Assembly: GCF_002217945.1 (NCBI RefSeq)
Contig: NZ_BCMG01000003.1
Coordinates: forward strand, 124,001-188,000
Length of the DNA: 64,000 bases
Direction: 5' to 3'
Origin: Secundilactobacillus silagei JCM 19001
GTDB taxonomy: Bacteria; Bacillota; Bacilli; Lactobacillales; Lactobacillaceae
Shown: positions 1 through 7,950 of the stretch, one piece after another
Numbering within the stretch: position 1 is the stretch's first letter
Layout of the letters: every line of letters starts with the position of its first letter
The notes under the pieces: model-generated
Databases searched by the model: none
What the model was told of the DNA's origin: nothing
The model's input: only the letters and a program-made list of their open reading frames with translations
Position numbers and translations under genes: made by a program

Positions 1-20
1 TTTCAGACACATACTAAAAC

Positions 21-75
21 AAAAAGTTCTGATATCAATCGATTCTCATTGATTGATATCAGAACTTTTTATTTT
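21..75. terminator. Bidirectional terminator hairpin at window start
   Basis: A perfect 20-bp stem (21-40 with 51-70) and 10-nt loop, flanked by an A-run and a T-run, so it can end transcription in both directions. It probably ends the leftward operon of positions 229-4881 and any rightward gene entering from before the window. Confidence 0.85.
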
Positions 76-228
76 CACTGAAAATGAAACTAAGATTGCA
101 CACAACTTTCCGGAACTTTACAGATTAATAAGGAAGCGAAACTTTGTCTGATGCCATTACATTAGAAGTTTCAAATAATCATAGTTACGTGGTTAAGCTA
201 TAATAATTTTTGATTCTTCAATTTATAA

Positions 229-1203
229 TTAGTGTTCACTAGTTTCACCAGCATTAACTGCAAAGGGAAGTCTGTTTCCATTCGGAGATACTGGGCAAGT
301 ACAAAATGCTGTAAAGAAACAAGGCAAATTACTGGCAGTATTGAAATCAATGTAATCAACCTTCTCTGGATGAGATATATCAAATACCAATAATCTACCA
401 CCACCATAAGTTTCTTTAGCTGACGTTGAATCCTTAAATAAAACATTTGCGGTCCCCTCAGTTTCTTGCCGATTATCTAAGTAAACTGTTTTGTTAGTTT
501 TAGGATCTTTTCGCGTCCAACCAGAATCATCATTATGCCCTTGAAACACGGTTAAGTTGTATTCTTTAGATTCATAAGTAAAATAAATATTACCGATAGC
601 TGTTTCTTTGTGAGATAAATCAGACAGTACTGCCTTAGTTGTTACGTTTTCCCAATGGTCTAAAGGAACATATCGTGCTGGCAGAATCCAATCTTTACTG
701 AGCTTAAAATACTTTGTGCCTTTAAAATCATGTCTAGTATCGGATTTGGGATCTCTTTGTCTAACCGCAAATTTTCGTTCACCGCTACCAATTCTTTTGA
801 TCAGTTGAGCCCTTACGCCTTGATAATCAAAATCCTCAACGTTTACATCCGCTTCTGTATCAACAATTATATCTTTTGGTTCACTAATAATTTGGCCCCG
901 ATTGCTGACATTTTTACCTGCTTCTGGGATATAGGTCACCGTGTTTCCGTTTTGCCGCCACTGACCTGGGAACCCTTTAATGATTTTCGTTTTACCATCC
1001 TTCAACCAATCAATACTCCGTAATGAAAGCCAACCATATTCCGAACTTAATTTGTTCTCCCTTTTTTTATGCCATTGCTGCCATAATTGTTCATACTCGT
1101 CTTCTGTTAAGCTCTGAATTTCTTGATATGATAGGCTTTTAGGAATTGGAGACCCACCAAATTCATGATCTACTGATGTTGGTACTTGTTCATATTCTGA
1201 CAT
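229..1203 (-). CDS. DUF1684 family protein, copy 1
   Basis: 324-residue cytosolic protein of the DUF1684 family (biochemical function not established). Visible family features are the WHKKRE N-terminal segment, the YGWLSLRSIDWL block, the FAVRQRDP motif, and the C-terminal block DFNTASNLPC followed by CTCPVSPNGNRLPFAVNAGE. I start it at the ATG at 1203 because GGAGG lies just upstream; an in-frame extension to 1254 has no ribosome site. It is the last gene of a leftward operon read from a methionine-type T-box, and is a clear paralogue of the gene at 2779-3690. Its company (acetyltransferase, amino-acid-binding protein, glutathione-transferase-like protein) suggests a role in breaking down S-modified amino acids, which is inference. 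Confidence 0.85.
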   Translation of the reverse strand: MSEYEQVPTSVDHEFGGSPIPKSLSYQEIQSLTEDEYEQLWQQWHKKRENKLSSEYGWLSLRSIDWLKDGKTKIIKGFPGQWRQNGNTVTYIPEAGKNVSNRGQIISEPKDIIVDTEADVNVEDFDYQGVRAQLIKRIGSGERKFAVRQRDPKSDTRHDFKGTKYFKLSKDWILPARYVPLDHWENVTTKAVLSDLSHKETAIGNIYFTYESKEYNLTVFQGHNDDSGWTRKDPKTNKTVYLDNRQETEGTANVLFKDSTSAKETYGGGRLLVFDISHPEKVDYIDFNTASNLPCFFTAFCTCPVSPNGNRLPFAVNAGETSEH

Positions 1204-1334
1204 ATTTTTTCCTCCATTCAATTTTCCTATAAAGAGATTATCTTGCCAATACACGTATGAAGATTCTTGCTAGTTAAGTCCGAATCATCATTGCCCCCCC
1301 TGAAAAAGTAGTGAAGCCATACCCGTGAACGCCA

Positions 1335-2129
1335 TTATTTTAAGGACTTTGTTACATCGTAGCCAAAGTACTTTTTGGATAATTTGCTGATAGTGCCATT
1401 ATCCTTCAGCTTTGTGATTTCCTTACTAAATTTCTTGTTCAATTTTTTCCCATGCGCATTCTTCGAAAATGGCAAAGCAATCTTGATTGTTCCAGCCGTA
1501 CCACTAACTACTCGCCAGTTGTAACCTTTAGACTTAATAATGGCATCCAAATTATTCCTTGTATCAACTGCCCCATCAACATGACCGGCTAACAAGGCTT
1601 CATAAAATTGATCACGAGCATCAAATGTTTTAAGTTTGATTTTTGAATCATAATTCTTAAGATTGTCAGTATTGTTTGATGCTGCTCCAGTAGATACTGT
1701 CTTTCCATCTAAGTCATGAATCGTCTTGTAAGATGAATCCTTATTCACAGCAATTGCCGTTTGTTCAACGTTATATGGCGTGCTAAATGAATACTTCTTT
1801 GCTCTCTCCGGCGTAATAGCAACATCGTTTGCGACAGTATCAATCTTCCCCTGGTCTAAACCTTCCAATAAACTATCATACTCACCAGTGACCCACTTAA
1901 CCTTATATCCCAATTTTTTTGCTGCTTGGTTGGTGAGATCAACATCGAAGCCAACTAATTTACTACCCTTTTTATATGAATTGGGGAAACTAACCCCCGT
2001 TGTTCCAATTGCAATTGTTTTTTTATCTGAACTGCCGCTTGCAGTTGATTTGTTCAATTGAGTAAAGCCAAGAAAAATAAGTCCAATGATAACAACGACT
2101 CCAACAATGCTAATCCAAATTTTCTTCAT
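1335..2129 (-). CDS. Amino-acid ABC transporter substrate-binding protein
   Basis: 264-residue family 3 solute-binding protein for a polar amino acid or cystine-like ligand. The N-terminus is a membrane-spanning helix (residues about 5-24) with no lipobox cysteine, so it is probably anchored by an uncleaved helix. The bilobed binding domain follows, with typical LVGFDVDLTNQAAKKLGY, VANDVAITPERAKKYSFSTPY and GAVDTRNN blocks. GGAGG precedes the ATG. No permease or ATPase lies in this operon; the matching permease and ATPase are in the divergent operon at 6510-7947, also behind a Met T-box. The ligand is inferred to be methionine, cystine or an S-substituted or N-acetylated derivative. Confidence 0.9.
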   Translation of the reverse strand: MKKIWISIVGVVVIIGLIFLGFTQLNKSTASGSSDKKTIAIGTTGVSFPNSYKKGSKLVGFDVDLTNQAAKKLGYKVKWVTGEYDSLLEGLDQGKIDTVANDVAITPERAKKYSFSTPYNVEQTAIAVNKDSSYKTIHDLDGKTVSTGAASNNTDNLKNYDSKIKLKTFDARDQFYEALLAGHVDGAVDTRNNLDAIIKSKGYNWRVVSGTAGTIKIALPFSKNAHGKKLNKKFSKEITKLKDNGTISKLSKKYFGYDVTKSLK

Positions 2130-2158
2130 AAATTTCCTCCATCTCTTTTCAATTCAAT

Positions 2159-2710
2159 TTATAAATTCTTACTAGATAAAACACTTCTTAAACAAGTATC
2201 ATTAATCAGTTTTGTACGATGATTATCAAAAATTGAAATCAGATAGGCTGCTCTTAGTCCATCTGGCTTCTGGATAATATCAATCGTTTTAAAACCAAGC
2301 GATTGATAAAATGAAAGCAGCCATGGATGATCTGCAGCGGTTCCAATCGTAACAGCGGGAGTCTGCAACTCCGGCTTAACATAGTTGGTGATCACCCAAT
2401 TGATGATCTGCTTTGCATAACCTTTTTGTTGATAGTCCGGATTTGTTGCAACCCAGCCTAGATGTGGCAGGGCAAAAGGACCTGGGTTATCAGACCATGG
2501 CAGACGTACAGAAGTTGTGGCGACAATTGTGCCATCCGCTTTTTGCAAAACAAATGTCGGTGTACTTGCAATATGTTCTCGTACTTTTTTCTCAGTGACA
2601 GCGGCTGCGGCAAAGTGAATCCCTAATTTCACATCTGCTTCGTATGCTCTATGCAGTATGGTGGTCAGCTGTGCTGCTGTATTCAAATTTTTAATTTTAT
2701 TAAATTGCAA
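2159..2710 (-). CDS. GNAT family N-acetyltransferase, copy 1
   Basis: 183-residue acetyltransferase of the GNAT fold, expected to move acetyl from acetyl-CoA to an amine. The core block GWVATNPDYQQKGYAKQI is the acetyl-CoA pyrophosphate-binding motif (Q/R-x-x-G-x-A type), followed by HPWLLSFYQSLGF in the C-terminal half. It starts with TTG, preceded by AGGAGG at good spacing; the paralogue at 5945-6505 uses TTG as well. The two proteins share long identical runs, and one sits in each divergent Met-T-box operon. By analogy with YxeL/SnaA-type enzymes of Bacillus sulfur operons, an S-alkyl cysteine is the likely substrate; this is inference. Confidence 0.88.
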   Translation of the reverse strand: MQFNKIKNLNTAAQLTTILHRAYEADVKLGIHFAAAAVTEKKVREHIASTPTFVLQKADGTIVATTSVRLPWSDNPGPFALPHLGWVATNPDYQQKGYAKQIINWVITNYVKPELQTPAVTIGTAADHPWLLSFYQSLGFKTIDIIQKPDGLRAAYLISIFDNHRTKLINDTCLRSVLSSKNL

Positions 2711-2778
2711 TTTCTAATGCCTCCTGTTTAGCGAATAACGATGATTAAACGTTAATTCATATTTCACACGGGTTAGCA

Positions 2779-3690
2779 TTAGTAAATATGTGGTGTCTTT
2801 TCACCTGCCGTCACTGCAAACGGTAAAATATTCTCTTCTGGTGCAAAAGGGCATGTGCAGAAATAGCTGTATGCACACGGCTGATTACAGGCAGTGTTAA
2901 AGTCAACACAGGTCACGTTTTTCGGGTCAGAAATATCAATTTTTAAGACTCTGCCACCACCATAAGTTTGGTTTCCGGTACTCTGATCCTTAAAGAGGAT
3001 AAAACCGATGCCTTCAGTATTTTGCCGGTTATTTAAATAACGCGTTTCGCCCGTCTCAGGATCCTTTTTGATCCAACCAGAATCATCATTATGACTCTGA
3101 AAAACAACGAATCGATATTCTTCATCGTGATACTTAAAGTATAAGTTTCCAATTTGTGTTTCGTTATGAGATAACCCAGCGGTAACTGCTTTCGTTGTTA
3201 AATTAGACCACTTTTCAAGTGGCTCATATCGTGCTGGTAATATCCATTCTTCATCTGTCTTGAAATGTGGGAAACCATTAAAATTCTTTCTAAACTTAGA
3301 TTCAGGATCTCGTTGTCGAACTGCAAACTTTTTAGTCGATCCTATACGCTTGATCAACTGTGCTCTTACATCATGATAATAAAAATCCTCAACGTTGACG
3401 TCTTCGTCATTCTCCACAACGATAACCTTTGGATCAACGATGTCTTCTTTCTGGTTGGTCACTGTTTTACCTTTTTCAGGATAATAGGTCACCGCGTTAC
3501 CATTTTGTTCCCAAAGACCTGGGAAACCATCAATTTTGATTTTTTTACCATCTTCAAGCCAATCAATACTTCGAAGGGACAGCCAACCATATGGTGTTTT
3601 GACCGCATCTTCGCGTTTCTTATGCCATTTTTCCCATTTTTGTTCGTATTCTTGGTCAGTTAATTTTGTTAAGCTCTGCAAATTTGGCAT
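2779..3690 (-). CDS. DUF1684 family protein, copy 2
   Basis: 303-residue DUF1684 protein, paralogue of the gene at 229-1203 with the same blocks: WHKKRE, YGWLSLRSIDWL, FAVRQRDPE, SHNETQIGNLYF, QSHNDDSGW, DFNTACNQPC and CTCPFAPEENILPFAVTAGE. The cysteines of the C-terminal CxC segment are kept in both copies. A strong AGGAGG lies before the ATG at 3690. Having two copies in one operon implies either two substrates or a two-subunit enzyme. No signal peptide or membrane segment is seen. Confidence 0.85.
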   Translation of the reverse strand: MPNLQSLTKLTDQEYEQKWEKWHKKREDAVKTPYGWLSLRSIDWLEDGKKIKIDGFPGLWEQNGNAVTYYPEKGKTVTNQKEDIVDPKVIVVENDEDVNVEDFYYHDVRAQLIKRIGSTKKFAVRQRDPESKFRKNFNGFPHFKTDEEWILPARYEPLEKWSNLTTKAVTAGLSHNETQIGNLYFKYHDEEYRFVVFQSHNDDSGWIKKDPETGETRYLNNRQNTEGIGFILFKDQSTGNQTYGGGRVLKIDISDPKNVTCVDFNTACNQPCAYSYFCTCPFAPEENILPFAVTAGEKTPHIY

Positions 3691-3795
3691 TCTGACAACC
3701 TCCTATAATTTAAATAATCCGCAAACCGTCACTTACTGTAATGAGATTCAATCATATTTAGACCATTTACCCTATATTTCTACTTAATCGCAATC

Positions 3796-4881
3796 TTATT
3801 TTTCAAATCTGTCGCGATCATTTGGTGCTGTCCAGTTACTTAAATCTGGTCCATTTGGAATGATTCGTGGCAAATCAGACTGTGGGGTATGGTCAACTTG
3901 ATAGAATCGCTTTTTAATCGCATCAAAATCGGTGTTATTTTTAAATGCTGGCAAAGAATAAAGATCCTTTGTGTAGTTCCACAAATTAGGATAATCTACT
4001 AACCGCTTTTTATTCACGTAGTACTTTTGATAGAATACGACATCAAATCTTGCCAAAGTCACATAAAGTCTGATATCTGTATCCGTGATGATTGATCCAA
4101 ACAAGTACCGTTGTTTCGACAAACGATCTTCTAGCCAATCAAGTCGGTTGAATACCCGGTTATAATACTTTTCGTAATCGGCTTGTGAACGTGCTAACCC
4201 TGCTTCATTCACAGCTGTATTCACATCGGTATAAATAATCTTATTCAAAGCATCAATATCTTCTCTCAATGCTTCAGGGTATAAATCTGGTGCGTTTTCG
4301 TTTTGATACTTTTTCCACGCAATACTGAATTCATCAATCAATGTGTTGTAGTTGTTGTTAACGACCTTTCCTGTTTTAATATCGACTAACGCAGGCACCG
4401 TTGTTCTCAAATCATAATTAGGATCTGCTTTCAGATAGCTTTCTGAAAGTGAATGAGTGTGAAGAACTGGGTCCTCATCGTTATCATCTAACGTGAAGAA
4501 CCAATCTCCAACAACTCCCGCGGGCCGTAGAGGATCAACAACACCTTTTGAAATCACATTATCTAGGCCAAGAAGGTCGATTGCAATTGCCAATCGATTG
4601 GCCCATGGACAATGTCTCGACCAAATGAGTCGGTAGCGATTAGCTTCAACAGGTAAAGTACCATCAGTAAATAAGTTATTAAATTGCGGTTCTTGGTATG
4701 GCTGAAACTTTTTTCGATCATTAAAATTTGATTTGGCTGTGCCACTAACGTACGTTTTGCTCTGTTGTCCTGCCCTTGGATTAGCCACCTTACTACGCGA
4801 AAAATCTATTGGACATGCTGATAACTTTTCATTAACGTCAATTTTTTTTAATTCTTCTCGTAGTGCTGCTTCTTTTGTCAT
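3796..4881 (-). CDS. Xi-class glutathione transferase-like (glutathionyl-hydroquinone reductase family)
   Basis: 361-residue member of the YqjG/ECM4 family. The N-terminal thioredoxin-like domain carries the family CPWA motif (SRHCPWANRLAIAIDLLGL) with its catalytic cysteine; the C-terminal half is the all-helical GST domain (LDWLEDRLSKQRYLFGSIITDTDIRLYVTLARFDVVFY). The family breaks C–S bonds in glutathionyl-hydroquinones by thiol exchange. It is the first gene after the leftward Met T-box, with GGGGAGG before the ATG. In a sulfur-compound operon it could remove a thiol from an S-conjugate; that role is inferred. Most fermentative lactobacilli make little glutathione, so the physiological thiol is uncertain. 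Confidence 0.88.
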   Translation of the reverse strand: MTKEAALREELKKIDVNEKLSACPIDFSRSKVANPRAGQQSKTYVSGTAKSNFNDRKKFQPYQEPQFNNLFTDGTLPVEANRYRLIWSRHCPWANRLAIAIDLLGLDNVISKGVVDPLRPAGVVGDWFFTLDDNDEDPVLHTHSLSESYLKADPNYDLRTTVPALVDIKTGKVVNNNYNTLIDEFSIAWKKYQNENAPDLYPEALREDIDALNKIIYTDVNTAVNEAGLARSQADYEKYYNRVFNRLDWLEDRLSKQRYLFGSIITDTDIRLYVTLARFDVVFYQKYYVNKKRLVDYPNLWNYTKDLYSLPAFKNNTDFDAIKKRFYQVDHTPQSDLPRIIPNGPDLSNWTAPNDRDRFEK

Positions 4882-5030
4882 TTAAAAGCCTCCCCAAATT
4901 TTTATAACTTATAAAACTGTTTGACTACCCGTCTCATTTCAAACATTGTTATTACCCTAATGCATAACTCTAGGCAGTAATGACGAAAATAATCAGAGTA
5001 TTGTCAGGTTGTCGTACATATTTATGAATC

Positions 5031-5350
5031 AAAAAGCCCCTGCAGTCATTAATAGACTGCAGGGGTTTTAGGTGATAGTCCACGGAGAACCTTACTCGTC
5101 ATTAATGACCAGTAAGGGACGATTGTTAACCGTGGTACCACCCTCTTTCACATCTTAAGATGTCTCAACGATACTTTAAAATCAATATCTGGGAAAATAA
5201 CGGTTCCTACCGAATACATGGCTTGCACCAAGTACTTCTATATCAAAGCTCATCTTCGCTAAATTGATTGATATCTGATCTCACCAACACAGACTCTCTT
5301 TTATTAATCGACAATAGCTACTCTTCTTATCCAAAAGATGTTTTTATTAA
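5031..5350 (-). promoter_or_regulatory. T-box leader 1 (methionine specifier), leftward
   Basis: Read on the minus strand: a TTGACA (5390-5385) and TACTAT (5368-5363) promoter with 16-bp spacing, a stem I with AGTA opposite GAAG-ATG-A, the T-box sequence GGGTGGTACCACGG (about 5143-5130), then a terminator with stem CCCCTGCAGTC and a U-run at 5065-5031. The trinucleotide in the specifier position is ATG, so tRNA-Met is the predicted ligand. Between T-box and terminator there is an extra hairpin (CCTTACT/AGTAAGG inside CCACGG/CCGTGG). It controls the operon of positions 4881-229. Confidence 0.88.
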
Positions 5351-5569
5351 GATTTAATGCTCATAGTAGTACTTCTCATTTGTTTGTCAATAGTTTTTAA
5401 TTAATTTCTTATTTACAAATTATTAAATTAAATTCAATATCTTCAACCTATGCTTAAATAACAGCCTAACTAATCAAAGTTTGATAGAGTAACCATAGTT
5501 ATTGATAATCAAATACTTACCATGGCCATTGATTCAAAGTGGTAATAATTAGAATAGCATTAAAATATA

Positions 5570-5598
5570 TTGACAATTACTCATTGAACCGCTATTCT
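5570..5598 (+). promoter_or_regulatory. Promoter for T-box leader 2
   Basis: TTGACA at 5570-5575 and TATTCT at 5593-5598 with 17 bp between them, just before the rightward T-box RNA. It lies back to back with the promoter of T-box 1, about 180 bp away. Confidence 0.7.
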
Positions 5599-5611
5599 AG
5601 CAGTTAATAAA

Positions 5612-5886
5612 TCATAAATAAAAAACGTTGAAGAGAAGAGTAAACTTTCAAGTAGGTACAAAGTGATCACCGTTAGTGAGAAGGTGAAACCGAACAAGGG
5701 TTGAAGATGAGCTCTGAGTTGTGGTCGCCGGTGAAAGCTGAAAACCCGTGAGGATACGATATAATCCCAAACACGTTTTTGTGTTGTTGAGGTGTAAGGT
5801 TATTCTTACACGAATCTGGGTGGCACCACGATGCTTTCGTCCCAGCTATAGATATAAATCTATGGCTGGGACGAAAGCATTTTTTG
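5612..5886 (+). promoter_or_regulatory. T-box leader 2 (methionine specifier), rightward
   Basis: The stem I contains AGTA opposite GAAG-ATG-AGCTC, so the specifier is ATG (Met). The T-box sequence GGGTGGCACCACG is at about 5817-5830; note C in place of the usual T. A very long terminator follows (about 5830-5886): ATGCTTTCGTCCCAGC pairs with GCTGGGACGAAAGCAT, then six T. It controls the GNAT–permease–ATPase–deacylase operon. Confidence 0.9.
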
Positions 5887-5944
5887 CGTTTACAAAGAAG
5901 AAAAGAGAAATTGATTCACTTTTAAATTATAGGAGGTATTTAGA

Positions 5945-6505
5945 TTGCAATTTAAAAAACTCACAGATTTCACTGACACCGCTCAATTAACCAAGTTATT
6001 ACACAATGCATATGCTGCAGATATCAATCTAGGAATTCATTTTGCCGCAGCCTCAATTACTAAGAAAAAAGTACAAGAACACATTGCAAGTACACCAACG
6101 TTTGTTTTGCAAAAAGAAGATGACACAATTGTCGCCACAACTTCTGTACGTCTGCCATGGTCTGACAACCCAGGCCCTTTTCCCCTGCCACATCTAGGCT
6201 GGGTTGCAACCAATCCGGACTGTCAACATCAAGGATTGGCTAAGCAAATCATTACACAAGTGATCACCAACTTTGTCAAAGATGAATTACACGCACCAGC
6301 GGTTAGTCTTGGCACTGCTGTTGAACATCCTTGGCTTCAAGATTTTTATCATTCGTTGGGCTTCCAAACGATCGATATCGTTCGAAAATTCAAGGATCAT
6401 CAAACTGCCTATTTAATCAATATTTTTGATGAACGTCGGACACGTCAAATCGATGATATCTATCTCAAAGAAATTTTGTCGCAAACAATTTCAAACGGGA
6501 GGTGA
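5945..6505 (+). CDS. GNAT family N-acetyltransferase, copy 2
   Basis: 186-residue acetyltransferase, close paralogue of the gene at 2159-2710. The acetyl-CoA-binding block is GWVATNPDCQHQGLAKQI. It starts with TTG after AGGAGG. It is the first gene behind T-box 2 and ends 4 nt before the permease start, so the two are translationally linked. Expected reaction: acetyl-CoA-dependent N-acetylation of an amino acid, probably an S-substituted cysteine given the transporter and M20 deacylase in the same operon (inference from the Bacillus yxe and ytm operons). Confidence 0.88.
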   Translation: MQFKKLTDFTDTAQLTKLLHNAYAADINLGIHFAAASITKKKVQEHIASTPTFVLQKEDDTIVATTSVRLPWSDNPGPFPLPHLGWVATNPDCQHQGLAKQIITQVITNFVKDELHAPAVSLGTAVEHPWLQDFYHSLGFQTIDIVRKFKDHQTAYLINIFDERRTRQIDDIYLKEILSQTISNGR

Positions 6506-6509
6506 AAAA

Positions 6510-7253
6510 ATGAATTTTGATTGGCATTACTTCTTTAGTCTTTTTATAAAATTGCCTGCATACGTTCCAATTACACTACTTATGGCCATACTTTCGATGA
6601 TTCTCGCAATATTTATTGGTGGCTTTTTGACTTCATTGCAATTGTCGACCATCGCCCCTCTTAGGGGATTCGCCCACTTCTACATTTCACTTTTTCGCGG
6701 CATGCCAACCTTGGTACAACTCTTCATCATCTTCTATGGGTTACCACAGATTTTTCCAGCTTTGCGGGGTTTATCAGCGTTTGTAGCTGTTGTGGTTGGT
6801 TTAGGATTCAAACAAGCATCGTATCTAGCTGAAATCTTTCGAGCCGCAGTGAATTCTGTAGATAAAGGTCAGATTGAAGCTGGTCAATCCCTAAATATCA
6901 GTCGTACAAAATTATTCCTCAATGTTGTGCTACCTCAAGCTACAATCAATGCTTTACCCGCCACGGGGAACACTTTCGTCAGTTTGGTCAAAGAAACCTC
7001 ATTGGCTTTTACACTCGGTCTAACTGAATTATTCGGCGATGGGAAACTGATTGCGGGGCAATCCTTCAAATATTTTGAAACTTATCTTGCAGTGGGAATT
7101 ATCTATTGGCTACTCATTACCATATACACTTGGTTACAACACTTACTTGAAAATTCATTGCAAACACCATATAGGAGGACCGCTCATGTCATTAATCAAA
7201 GTAAAGAACCTTTCAGTGAACATCGGACAGAAGCAAGTCTTAAAACACATTAA
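6510..7253 (+). CDS. Amino-acid ABC transporter permease
   Basis: 247-residue inner-membrane permease of the HisM/TcyL type. It has a first helix at residues about 17-40, the FRGMPTLVQLFIIFYGLPQ block, the EIFRAAVNSVDKGQIEAGQSLN EAA-loop that docks the ATPase, and the final helices near VGIIYWLLITIYTW. I start it at ATG 6510 because GGGAGGTG lies directly before; a longer frame to 6426 runs inside the preceding gene. Its 3' end reads 68 bp into the ATPase gene, giving a non-conserved tail of about 25 residues. Partner of the binding protein at 1335-2129. Confidence 0.92.
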   Translation: MNFDWHYFFSLFIKLPAYVPITLLMAILSMILAIFIGGFLTSLQLSTIAPLRGFAHFYISLFRGMPTLVQLFIIFYGLPQIFPALRGLSAFVAVVVGLGFKQASYLAEIFRAAVNSVDKGQIEAGQSLNISRTKLFLNVVLPQATINALPATGNTFVSLVKETSLAFTLGLTELFGDGKLIAGQSFKYFETYLAVGIIYWLLITIYTWLQHLLENSLQTPYRRTAHVINQSKEPFSEHRTEASLKTH

Positions 7254-7947
7254 CTTATCAGCCGAAGAGGGGTCAGTCACAGCGCTGGTCGGTCCTAGTG
7301 GTTCTGGTAAAACAACATTGTTACGAACCTTGAATTTACTGCAACTACCAAGTGAAGGCAGCGTAACAGTTGGTGACATCACTGCCAATGCCGGACAATG
7401 CCACCCAAAAATAATTCGCGACCTACGCCAAAACTCTGCAATGGTCTTTCAACAATTTAACCTTTTTAAAAATATGACAGTTAAAGATAATGTGGCCAAA
7501 CCTCTTATTTTTAACGGTATTGCTACCAGAAAGGAAGCTGAAAAAATTGCCTTGAACGTCTTAAATCAGGTTGACCTTAGTGGGGTTGTAGATCAATATC
7601 CCGTGACCCTATCAGGTGGTCAACAACAGCGCGTCTCAATTGCCCGTGCAATAGCCATTCATCCTCGGGTTATCCTGTTGGATGAACCGACATCCGCACT
7701 GGATCCAGAACTCGTTGAAAGTGTCCTACAAACGATTGCCAATCTTGCAAGCAAACATGTCACAATGATTCTCGTGACTCATGAAATGGAGTTTGCACGT
7801 CAAATTGCAGATCAGGCAGTCTTTATTGAAAATGGCGAAATTTTAGACCAAGGTCCTGCAAAGAACTTACTTTCAGGAACTCGTCCAGGACGAATCAGTT
7901 TATTTGTAAATTCACTGTCACATTCAACTATCAAAAAGGAAGCTTAA
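7186..7947 (+). CDS. Amino-acid ABC transporter ATP-binding protein
   Basis: 253-residue cytosolic ATPase. Walker A is GPSGSGKTT (near residue 36), the Q-loop is MVFQQFNLF, the signature is LSGGQQQRVSIARA, Walker B is VILLDEPTSALDPE and the switch histidine is in VTHEME. The start is ATG 7186 after AGGAGG; a longer frame from 7051 overlaps the permease and has no ribosome site. It belongs to the polar amino acid (GlnQ/TcyN) subfamily and powers the permease encoded just before. Confidence 0.93.
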   Translation: MSLIKVKNLSVNIGQKQVLKHINLSAEEGSVTALVGPSGSGKTTLLRTLNLLQLPSEGSVTVGDITANAGQCHPKIIRDLRQNSAMVFQQFNLFKNMTVKDNVAKPLIFNGIATRKEAEKIALNVLNQVDLSGVVDQYPVTLSGGQQQRVSIARAIAIHPRVILLDEPTSALDPELVESVLQTIANLASKHVTMILVTHEMEFARQIADQAVFIENGEILDQGPAKNLLSGTRPGRISLFVNSLSHSTIKKEA

Positions 7948-7950
7948 CTC

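Noticed and set aside
5748-5990. 80-residue frame across T-box 2
   Set aside because: It runs through the T-box and terminator stem; a shadow of structured RNA.
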